Shown piece by piece: positions 50,744-59,000 of a stretch of 64,000 bases of DNA. Every line of letters starts with the position of its first letter. Within the stretch, counting starts at the first letter, position 1. Source of the stretch: Thermoplasmata archaeon (lineage in GTDB: Archaea > Thermoplasmatota > Thermoplasmata > GCA-020350865); NCBI GenBank assembly GCA_020348445.1, contig CP070751.1, positions 4,000,662-4,064,661 of the forward strand. Direction: 5' to 3'. The notes beneath the pieces were generated by a model, which made no database searches, was not told the DNA's origin, and worked only from the letters and a program-made list of their open reading frames with translations. The translations under genes were made by a program, and so were the position numbers.

Positions 50744-51172
50744 TCATCTAACGGGCTTCTCCTTTCTTCCGCTTACCAGTTCATTTAGTGAGATGTTGTT
50801 AACCTGGATTACTTTCAACCTCACACCAGGAATGTCGCCATAAGAGCGCCCCATCCTACCCCCGATTCCTTCCACCAAAACCTCGTCATGCTCATCAATG
50901 TAATTTATAGCTCCGTCTCCAACTGCAAAGGCGGTTATCTGCCTTCCGTTTTTAATAAGCTGCACCTTAACACATTTTCTGATGGCGGAGTTGGGCTGCT
51001 TTGCCTCGATCCCCACCTTCTCGAGAACGATTCCTCTAGCCTGTGCCGAGCCTTCCAATGGGTCGGATTTTTCTTTTAGGCGAAGCATTCTTTTTTTGTA
51101 ATATCTATCATTCCATCTGAATTTCTTTCTGTTCTTTCTCAGCTTTCGAGCCGTGTTGAGGCCTCTTGGCAG
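50744..51172 (-). CDS. rps12: 30S ribosomal protein uS12, apparently starting with CTG
   Basis: uS12 maintains decoding accuracy at the A site; the [10 protein letters not shown] and [19 protein letters not shown] loops are intact. The longest frame starts with TTG at 51223 (159 residues). Conserved homology begins at residue 18 ([17 protein letters not shown]). At that residue the codon is CTG (51172), with a perfect GGAGG (51181-51185) eight bases upstream, giving 142 residues, the usual length. No ATG, GTG or TTG is available there. I therefore take CTG as the likely start, with moderate certainty; the protein identity is certain. It is the first gene of the rps12-rps7-fusA unit. A TATATATG-type TATA lies near 51281. 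Confidence 0.93.
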   Translation of the reverse strand: MPRGLNTARKLRKNRKKFRWNDRYYKKRMLRLKEKSDPLEGSAQARGIVLEKVGIEAKQPNSAIRKCVKVQLIKNGRQITAFAVGDGAINYIDEHDEVLVEGIGGRMGRSYGDIPGVRLKVIQVNNISLNELVSGRKEKPVR

Positions 51173-51352
51173 ATTCTCAACCTCCGCTTTAATATACTCA
51201 ATTATCGAGGGCTTATTTATCAATGGATGTCACAAATAAAGACATCCAAATAAGGTAGGAAAGCGGTTATTGTCGTTCTCATATATATTGTTTATTGACG
51301 AATCTAAAGGAAAAAAGGAGAAATTTCGCGTTAGAATCCATTTTCCCTGGAT

Positions 51353-52345
51353 TTAGAAATCAAAGACATAAGTTGCTGTAAAGAATACCTGTAAGGCCAT
51401 TAACATAAGATACATGTTCACCCACACTATTGTATTCTCAAATATTTTTTCCTCTTTTGTAGCAACGGTCTGCATTAAAAGTGCTGTTACAACACCCCAG
51501 ACTACCATGAGCATCAGCCAAAGCATCCTCAACTCCAAGACTCCCGACATAACGCCAGCTAGTATTAGAATAAAGGGTAAGACGAAGAACGGCCCTGAGA
51601 TGACTGCAGCTTTCCGAACTCCATAGACAACAGGAAGGGTTCTCATTCCATGGACTTTATCACCTTTTATATCTGTGAAATCCTTTGATGTTATAGCGCC
51701 GATTAAGAATATCATCATAACACCGCCAATGATCCACGGTGTAAAATCTGAAAATGGATCCCCAAAAATCGCCCATGCAGCAACAAAGCCCAACATTCCT
51801 CTGGCAAAAGCTATGGTAAGATTAGAGAACCACAATCTCTTCTTCAGCCTCAGAGGTGGTGTGGAATACGCTATGGTGATGAGCATGATAATCATTACAA
51901 AAAAACCGAAGGTCCTATTCACCAATACAGCCCTGAATAATACTACTGGATAGAGAATCCAGGCAATGGTACGGGCCTCATCCTTCGTGATAATACCTGA
52001 GGGTATGGGGCGATAGGGTTTGTTTATTTTGTCTATCTCGACATCATAGGACGCATTTAATGCATTGCTTGCTGCATTCAACAAGACCAGTGTACTTGCT
52101 CCTATGAGAAGTTCCAGGAAACCATGGTGGTACTGTAAAAACGGGAAATGATGATCGAAATAAAGGAAAGGCAGATCATTTTCTGGAAAAGGATTCTTTG
52201 AAGCCCATCCCATCAATCCAATGCAAATACCACCGATAAGGGGTGCAAGAAGTGTGAACGGCCGAAAAAGATCGATAAAGCCCCTGACCTTCTTCGGCAT
52301 GACCATGGCTTTGTCCCATGATTCTTTACCCCAGATTCTGACCAT
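51353..52345 (-). CDS. UbiA-family prenyltransferase
   Basis: About 330 residues with eight to nine membrane helices. Both aspartate-rich motifs are visible: NASYDVEIDKINKPYRPIPS (first D-x-x-x-D) and SKDFTDIKGD (second). They bind Mg-diphosphate of the prenyl donor. In archaea this family includes geranylgeranylglyceryl-phosphate geranylgeranyltransferase (second ether bond of membrane lipids) and aromatic prenyltransferases; which one cannot be settled here. Starts at TTG 52354, ATG 52345, ATG 52306 and ATG 52300 are all possible. The last fits family N termini but lacks a clear ribosome site. Confidence 0.88.
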   Translation of the reverse strand: MVRIWGKESWDKAMVMPKKVRGFIDLFRPFTLLAPLIGGICIGLMGWASKNPFPENDLPFLYFDHHFPFLQYHHGFLELLIGASTLVLLNAASNALNASYDVEIDKINKPYRPIPSGIITKDEARTIAWILYPVVLFRAVLVNRTFGFFVMIIMLITIAYSTPPLRLKKRLWFSNLTIAFARGMLGFVAAWAIFGDPFSDFTPWIIGGVMMIFLIGAITSKDFTDIKGDKVHGMRTLPVVYGVRKAAVISGPFFVLPFILILAGVMSGVLELRMLWLMLMVVWGVVTALLMQTVATKEEKIFENTIVWVNMYLMLMALQVFFTATYVFDF

Positions 52346-52484
52346 CCTAATCAACCCAAGGCCATATCAAACTGGTTTTCTTGTGGTCTACACATAATAA
52401 GTCATTGTATATAGACATATTGATATAAATGCCCTATTGTTTTCAAATCCCCCACTTCCCATCCATTCAATCCCTCCTACCTTT

Positions 52485-52600
52485 CCCCCTCCGTCGTGTC
52501 CTATTCAATTCACTATATAATGAATTCATATGCCACTCTGTCCTTCGGTTATACTAAAAGACAATTATATCTTAAACCTCATGACTCTCACCCATTTTTA
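52485..52600 (+). repeat. Dispersed structured element, copy B
   Basis: This shares with 29070-29180 the left block CCCCC-CC-TCGTG-CCTATT and the core GGTTAT-17 bases-TCTTAAACCT, at similar spacing. It lies in the 290-base gap between the GPN GTPase stop and the UbiA gene. The helix arms around the core are less perfect here (GTC.../...GAC). The rest of the gap is AT-rich without features. Confidence 0.55.
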
Positions 52601-52644
52601 TATCCCCCATATATTTATCTGAAAGATATCTTCTAATGTCAGGA

Positions 52645-53415
52645 TCAGTCAGAGGCCAGGTCCTCCCCACCTGCAAATATCTGCTGCACCATTGAATAGA
52701 GGTCCTCCAAACCTGTCATTTCCTCTGAGGAGATGGGAATCAGCTCCTTGTACGTTCCCAGGTTCTCAAATGCACGGAACAGTTCCACACTCAGCTCTCC
52801 TTTCATGTCGGGAGTTTCGATAACAAGGGCGTCGTACAGAGCATCGGGATTTTTAGACCAGTTAAGTATTTGCTCCAATTGCTCCTCTTCCAGAAGATCG
52901 ATTTTACTGAGGACATTGATCGTAGGTATGTAGAACCTAAACTGGGTTGTGGAACCAAGAAGTATCTGCGAAACGAAATTTGAGGGGGTGGTGGACAGCA
53001 TGGGATCGAAAAGGAACACAATGACTGATTTCTCCTCATTTAGGGTTTTGATTATAATCTTGCTGCACTCCCTGAATGTGAACAATTCCATCTGCCCTGG
53101 AGTATCCACAAGACAGTAATCTGATTCCATCTCATTTACGAGTTCCCTTATCTCTCCAGCTCTTAAAGCTATCATGTCCGCTGCCACGATTTGAGCTCCG
53201 TTGGGTCCCAGTCCGTACTCCTCCATTATATCTGAGAGAGTAAACCAATCTCTGACATCGATGTCTGCAGGATAAGGTATGCGCTCCACACCAGGATCTA
53301 GGTTTATGGTTGTGGCGTTGTAACCCATCTTGTCCATCCAGACCTTAAAACTTTGGGTTAGTGTGCTCTTTCCAGAACCTGCACAGCCTGTGAAATAGAG
53401 AAAAACACCTTCCAT
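52645..53415 (-). CDS. GPN-loop GTPase
   Basis: 256 residues. P-loop TGCAGSGKS (residues 9-17), LDPGVERIPYPADIDVRD, the family-defining Gly-Pro-Asn loop in GLGPNGA, VDTPGQ and LSKIDL for guanine. GPN GTPases are homodimers in archaea; eukaryotic relatives help assemble RNA polymerase II. GAGGTG precedes the ATG at the proper distance. It lies upstream of the prenyltransferase on the same strand, with a 290-base gap containing a dispersed repeat, so an operon is unlikely. Confidence 0.95.
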   Translation of the reverse strand: MEGVFLYFTGCAGSGKSTLTQSFKVWMDKMGYNATTINLDPGVERIPYPADIDVRDWFTLSDIMEEYGLGPNGAQIVAADMIALRAGEIRELVNEMESDYCLVDTPGQMELFTFRECSKIIIKTLNEEKSVIVFLFDPMLSTTPSNFVSQILLGSTTQFRFYIPTINVLSKIDLLEEEQLEQILNWSKNPDALYDALVIETPDMKGELSVELFRAFENLGTYKELIPISSEEMTGLEDLYSMVQQIFAGGEDLASD

Positions 53416-53479
53416 TTATAAACACCTCTTGTATACTGCAATATTAAAGGGTATGCCCGAGCCCTTTCAATAACTTTTG

Positions 53480-54586
53480 CTATACTTCTTCTGTATCTTT
53501 CTTTTTAACCGCAGCTAGCAGGAAAAGGAAAATTACCAATGCACATCCGCACATTACAGCTGCAAGCATTATATTGGCCAGTCGTCCGAATTGCCATGCC
53601 ACGACACCCCCCATCAATGATCCGAGAATAGACGATATACTCAATGTTGACCCAAGTATGCCTGCTGATGTTGCTTTTTCGATGTTCCTTTCCATCACGA
53701 ATTTCAAGGAGCCCACATAGAGAAATCCCCAGGCAACTGATATGAGAACCCAGGGGATCACAACCTGCCAGAAACTTGTCACGAAAACGAGGGTGGAAAA
53801 GGATATCAGGGAGATTATAAGTCCAACCACTATCAATTTCGTGCTCTTGAACCGATCCACACTCTGCATCGTGAAAAACTGTCCAATAGGATTTAATGCA
53901 TATAAGATCGCTATCCAGAACTTGCTTCCACCGAGATCCTCGTAAAGGAAAAGGGGAAAGATGACCCAAACTGTGCATGCTCCAGTATGACGCACCAGCA
54001 TGGTAAGATAGGCCGGCAAGCTCTTTTTTATCACATCCTTTGGAAACAAAGGTACTGTTATTTTCACTTCGTTCTTGAAAGAGATTAAGAAGGAGAAGAG
54101 AAAGCACAAAAAGAACATAAGAGAGCTAAAGAAAAATATCTGCCAGTATATCGATAAAATCCCTGCAATGAGAATACCAAATCCCCAGCCAAATGAGCCG
54201 AAGGAGGCGAACTTGCCTATTTTCTCCTCTTTTGACTGGTACGCCTTTGCAAGCAGTGCAGCAGGGTATATTCCAGCGCAGAAACCCACCAATATTCTTG
54301 ATACGGCGAGAGTCCATACAGAATCGGCCATAATCTGGGCAAGACATGCAAATCCTGATAATACCAGACCCAGTTGGAGGAACCTCTTTTTCCCGTAGAC
54401 ATCAGAAGCCCGCCCAAAAGTATAGGATGAGACAAATAGTGCAAATGCATAGGATGCCACTATGAGTCCCACCTGAAAATCTGAAGCAGAAAGCTCTCCT
54501 GCTAAAATGGGAATAAAAAGTGCGGAGGCGAAAAGAGCTGAATTGGAGAAGAACTGGATTGGGATGAGTCTTATAAGATCCTTCAT
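53480..54586 (-). CDS. Major facilitator superfamily transporter
   Basis: 368 residues with twelve predicted transmembrane helices and the MFS motif A in GRASDVYGKKR between helices 2 and 3. A second motif-A-like loop after helix 8 is weak. The substrate is not predictable; drug efflux and metabolite export are typical of this branch. GGGGA precedes the ATG. The next gene on this strand is the GPN GTPase, 64 bases downstream, so co-transcription is possible. Confidence 0.9.
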   Translation of the reverse strand: MKDLIRLIPIQFFSNSALFASALFIPILAGELSASDFQVGLIVASYAFALFVSSYTFGRASDVYGKKRFLQLGLVLSGFACLAQIMADSVWTLAVSRILVGFCAGIYPAALLAKAYQSKEEKIGKFASFGSFGWGFGILIAGILSIYWQIFFFSSLMFFLCFLFSFLISFKNEVKITVPLFPKDVIKKSLPAYLTMLVRHTGACTVWVIFPLFLYEDLGGSKFWIAILYALNPIGQFFTMQSVDRFKSTKLIVVGLIISLISFSTLVFVTSFWQVVIPWVLISVAWGFLYVGSLKFVMERNIEKATSAGILGSTLSISSILGSLMGGVVAWQFGRLANIMLAAVMCGCALVIFLFLLAAVKKKDTEEV

Positions 54587-54681
54587 CTTGGATTCCCCTT
54601 GGACTTGAATGTTGTGAAAATTTCTTGCTGCTCACCCCATCCTCAAAAACCATGGCTCAAATTGTGAAAGGGACGTGGGAA

Positions 54682-54921
54682 TCATTCCCAGGCCAGTCTG
54701 TCAAGATCCCTTTCCTTCTTCGTCTTCTTCTTGAACTCTTTGTAGTGTTTTTTGCAAAGATGAGTGCGCTTTCCCTCCCCTGTACGCAGACTGAGGTCTG
54801 TAAGTGCCTGTTTCACCTTCTTTGTGGACAACGATTTATGGCCCTTTTCCTTACAGTCTGAAATGCCGCAAACATCCCCACTTGCGCCTCTTGGTTTATG
54901 TTTCATGGCCATATACATCAT
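54682..54921 (-). CDS. Small basic zinc-binding protein
   Basis: 79 residues. The N-terminal half reads KHKPRGASGDVCGISDCKEKGHKSL-like, giving C-x4-C. After a charged middle it has HLCKKHYKEFKK, so two Cys and a C-x2-H could bind one zinc ion. The C terminus is strongly basic then acidic. The several Met codons at the start make the exact N terminus uncertain (54921, 54912 or 54906). It lies upstream of the MFS gene on the same strand. RNA or ribosome binding would suit its composition but is unproven. Confidence 0.7.
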   Translation of the reverse strand: MMYMAMKHKPRGASGDVCGISDCKEKGHKSLSTKKVKQALTDLSLRTGEGKRTHLCKKHYKEFKKKTKKERDLDRLAWE

Positions 54922-55251
54922 CCTTCTCTGGTGTGGAATAACGTATTGATATTAATAATTGTCGAAGCATGTAAGTGGATGGTAAGAGGGCCTTATGTCC
55001 TTCATATGAAAATTAACGATCGTAAACTTCTATCCTTATAGTTAATTTACATGCGCCGTGCAATTGACTTAAGTTAACATAATCTCAATTGCACTTAAAC
55101 CCGACACTTTTGTTTACATAATTAATTATGGAATTTATAGGTAAAACATAAAAAATATCAATTATTCCTAGTTCCTGAAATTGTATCTTTTGGAGAAAAT
55201 TATTAATAATAAACAACATATACAATTTCATTAGGAACTCGAGGTTCGGCA
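54922..55251. promoter_or_regulatory. Intergenic region with a 10-bp inverted repeat
   Basis: Divergent genes flank 330 bases that contain GTGCAATTGA (55058-55067) paired with TCAATTGCAC (55085-55094), a perfect 10-bp inverted repeat with a 17-base centre. A weaker AGTTCCT/AGGAACT pair lies nearer the DUF5678 gene. TATTAATAATAAAC near 55200 is a likely TATA box for that gene. No open frame or RNA gene was recognised. Confidence 0.55.
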
Positions 55252-55470
55252 ATGACTGAAGGAGAACAAACTGAAACTGAAAAAAATTTCGGATGGTTTA
55301 CCCAAGCAAATATTAGGGGCTGTGAGGGACAATGGGTCGCTATAGTGGATGGTAAAATGTTGGGTCCCAATAAAAAGATAGAGCCATTATTAAAAGAAGC
55401 AGAAAAGAAGTATCCAAAAAAAATCCCTTTGGTTGTCAAAGTGCCAACTGAAGAACCTCTGGTTGCGTGA
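55252..55470 (+). CDS. DUF5678 protein
   Basis: 72 residues with the DUF5678 pattern: an acidic start, W-F...G-Q-W-V-A-I-V-D-G-K then LLKEAEKK and PLVVKVPTEEPL. The domain is short and of unknown function. The aspartyl protease gene begins 4 bases after its stop, so the two are transcribed and perhaps regulated together. GAGG lies at the proper distance upstream of the ATG. Confidence 0.8.
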   Translation: MTEGEQTETEKNFGWFTQANIRGCEGQWVAIVDGKMLGPNKKIEPLLKEAEKKYPKKIPLVVKVPTEEPLVA

Positions 55471-55474
55471 CCAC

Positions 55475-55918
55475 ATGGTTCTCTCCTATTCTTATTTTCC
55501 AAGCAGACCCCTTCCAAGACCGATCATACCCGTTAGATTAAGATACAATGATAAATTGTTGGATGTCGGTATGTTATTGGACTCAGGTTCTGATTTTTCA
55601 ATGATCCCGGTTAGTATCTCGGAGGCACTAGGGATAAATATCAAAAGGCTTAAAAAAACAAAAACAATTGGTATCGGCGGAATTCCAATAGAAGTCAAGA
55701 TGTCAGAATTGGGATTGATTTTAAAACGGGGTAGGGAAGAATATGACTTATCCATGCCAGTTCAAATCAATTTAAATCCTGATGTGATCCCGTTATTAGG
55801 GCGAACTCCATTGTTTGATGAATTCGATGTGACATTTAGGCAATGGAAGAATCAAATAAATCTAAAAAAGATGACAGAGAAGGATAAAGTTAAAAGGAGA
55901 AAACGAGTCGGAAAATAG
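55475..55918 (+). CDS. Retropepsin-like aspartyl protease
   Basis: 147 residues. LLDSGSDFSMIP carries the D-S/T-G catalytic triad of retropepsin-type proteases. The flap-like strands and IPLLGRTPLFDEF fit the single-domain retropepsin fold, which works as a homodimer. The tail is Lys/Arg-rich. It follows the DUF5678 gene by four bases (an in-frame TTG at 55433 would overlap it, but ATG 55475 gives the usual start). The substrate is unknown; co-occurrence with DUF5678 is recurrent in archaea as I remember it, which suggests a joint function. Confidence 0.8.
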   Translation: MVLSYSYFPSRPLPRPIIPVRLRYNDKLLDVGMLLDSGSDFSMIPVSISEALGINIKRLKKTKTIGIGGIPIEVKMSELGLILKRGREEYDLSMPVQINLNPDVIPLLGRTPLFDEFDVTFRQWKNQINLKKMTEKDKVKRRKRVGK

Positions 55919-56012
55919 CGAGCCATTTTTATTCATTCCACAAACAAAATTAAAAACAAAACCAAGTTATCTCGCCATATCCAATGCTTTTATAATTTGT
56001 AATATGGATTTT

Positions 56013-59000
56013 CTACACTACAATAGAATCAGTCCCTTCCCCAATTCCTAACCTGATATTATCATCATCCTTCACGACTAAAGTCACAGTCCCCGGCCCC
56101 TCATAAACCAAAGTTGTGGTGTCCATTATATCCACTGGATTGACTTCCGGAGATGGATACGGGTCTGGATTAGGTGGATTGTTCAGATAAGTAACAGTCT
56201 TTACCTGAGAACCATAGGTGAAGGTTAGAGTTTCATCATCACTCCCTGGATCTGTGATATGAGAGGTTATTTCGAAGGGAAGCCCGACAAAATAACTATT
56301 CAAATCCACTTCCCAAGGCTCTACATGGATCCAATGCTCACTGTCTCGTTTCTTGGATTGCTGGACATTGAAAGTATGGTGTATCTTTTTGATGCTTCCA
56401 TTCTGGGATTTAAGGTATATCCAAACCGGATTAGCCCCTACATTTGGTGGGTCTTCTGGGGTGTAGAATACAGTAGCGTTATAGGAACTTGAAAAGTTGA
56501 TACTAACAGGAATCCAGGCCATTTGCTCGTCTGGGGAACCAGGTTGACGCTCGATGGAGACATAACCCAGGAGGTTACCTTCTTCATATAATGCCATGCT
56601 GACATTGTTGTATTTTCTGCCTGCAACTCTTAATCCGATTTCTACATTCATCAGTGCGGATACGATTGTTGCAGTTGGATTAACATTTAGAACAGTTACA
56701 TTGCAGGTGTCTGTATCAGTAAGATTATACTCATCGGTTATTCTTAAGGTGACCGTGTAAATGCCATCATCACCATAGATGTGTGTTGTCTTACCGTCGA
56801 ATAAACCATCGGGAGCATTACCTAGAGTTTCTTGATAATCATAGATTCCATCAGAATCAAAGTCCCACTCATAGGAGATTATTTGCGCCCCATCGCCTAA
56901 ATATTTCGCATATTTGAGATGACACCTAGGTCCTGATCCATTATAATAACTAATGTGTGGATTTCCTTTGCTATCTAGTGCAATTGAGGTAAAATAGCCA
57001 ACATTACCCGCACTATCCACAATATCAATGTCCCAAACACCCCCTGTCCATTTAGCATATTTAAGATCTAAATTGGTCTCATCATAATAGCTTATGTGAG
57101 CATGGTTACTGTCGTCGAGAGCTATCGAAGTCCAGTGCCCAACGTTCCCTAGGTTGTCCACGGTCTCAATGTTCCAATTGCTGCCAATCCATTTCGCATA
57201 CTTGAGTTCTTGGTTAGAACTATCGTAATAACTTATATGTGGATTCTCGTTCGTGTCGAGCGCTATTGAGGTGTATTTACCAACATCATCTCCGCTGTCC
57301 ACAGTCTCGATTTTCCATACACTTCCGGACCATTTCGCATACTTGAGATCTCCGTTAGTTTTATCATAATAACATATATGTGGATAACCATCACTATTGA
57401 GTGTTATAGATGTGTACCATCCGACATTACCAGCTCTGTCTACAGTCTCTAAATTCCAACTATTCCCATTCCATCTCGCATATTTGAGAGTACCGTCTGC
57501 GTAATAGCTTATATGAACATTATCACTACTATCAACTCCTATTGACGTCCATGTACCAATCATACCAGAAGGAGCAATGTCTATAGTTTCTATTGTCCAA
57601 CCACTCTCATCACATTTTGCATATTTGAGGTCATGGTTTTGCCAATCTTGATAACTTATATGTGCATACCAGTTACTATCGAGGGCTATTGATGTATACC
57701 ATCCAACACCACGAGTATTATCCACGATTTCAATGTTCCAATCACATCCCGTCCATCTTGCATAACAGAGATTTTTAGAAGTTATGTCTAAATAGCTAAT
57801 ATGTGCATAATCCAAGCTGTCTAGAGCCAAAGAGGCGTAACGTCCAACATCATTATAAGAATCTATAATACTTATTTCCCAGGGGAGATTGATATTGTAG
57901 TTTCCACCTCCCTCTAGGTGAACAACATCACCCTCATCAACAGTTTGATCTTCTCCCGCATCCGCAACCGGTGGTATTACAGCAGGTAAAACTGTGATTA
58001 TGCAGGTATCTGAATCAGTGGCATTGTCATCATCTGTAATGGTAAGAGTAACAGTGTAGTTACCGGGAGTGCTGTAGATATGTGTGAGGGTAACTCCATG
58101 TTCAGTTGGTGATCCGTCACCAAAATCCCATTCATAAGAAATGATATCATTTACTCTCCTTGCATATTTGAGAGCAGTATTACTCCAATCGTGATAGCTT
58201 ATATGTGGCTCACCAAGATCATCCAAATACATGGACAACCATCCCCCTACACCACCATCACTCTCGACAGTTTCTATATTCCACGTACTGCCGTCCCAAT
58301 TTGCATATCTAACGTCATGATTTGGATGTGCATCATGGTAAGCGATATGAGGATAATCGTTGGAACCCAATGCAAGGGATGTGTAGCCATACCACAAACC
58401 AGTATTATTCACTTCCTCGACAATCCAATCACTTCCATCCCATTTCGCATATTTTAGAAAACCATTGGCATGTATGTATGATATGTGGGGATAGTAATTG
58501 GAATCGAGTTCAATTGATGTAGACGCCATTACCATCAATATATTGATATCAATAGATTCCAAAATCCAATCAGCGCCATCCCATCTTGCGTACTTAAGAA
58601 ATCGGTTAGTGTCATCATAATAACTGATATGAGCTCTGTCGTTGTTATCCAGCACAAGAGAATTATACATACCAACATTTCCAGAACTGTCAACTGTACT
58701 TATGTTCCAATTGATTCCATTCCATTTGGCATACTTTAGATCTGAATTCGTATTATCGAAATAACTTATATGCGGATAGTCGCTGCTGTCGAGGGCTAAT
58801 GAAGTGTGATGGCCAACGTCCCCAGCACTATCCACGATCTCAATGGCCCAGTCACTTCCGGTCCATCGGGCATATTTAAGATCATGGTTGGGTGTGGAAT
58901 CGAAATAACTGATGTGCGGATAACCCATTCTGTCCAAGGCGATAGATGGAGACCATCCCACTGAACCAGGACCGTCCACTGTTTCAATTTGCCAAGAACT

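Noticed and set aside
52440..52460. TTCAAATCCCCC resembling a tRNA T loop
   Set aside because: No matching T-stem, anticodon or acceptor sequence lies upstream.
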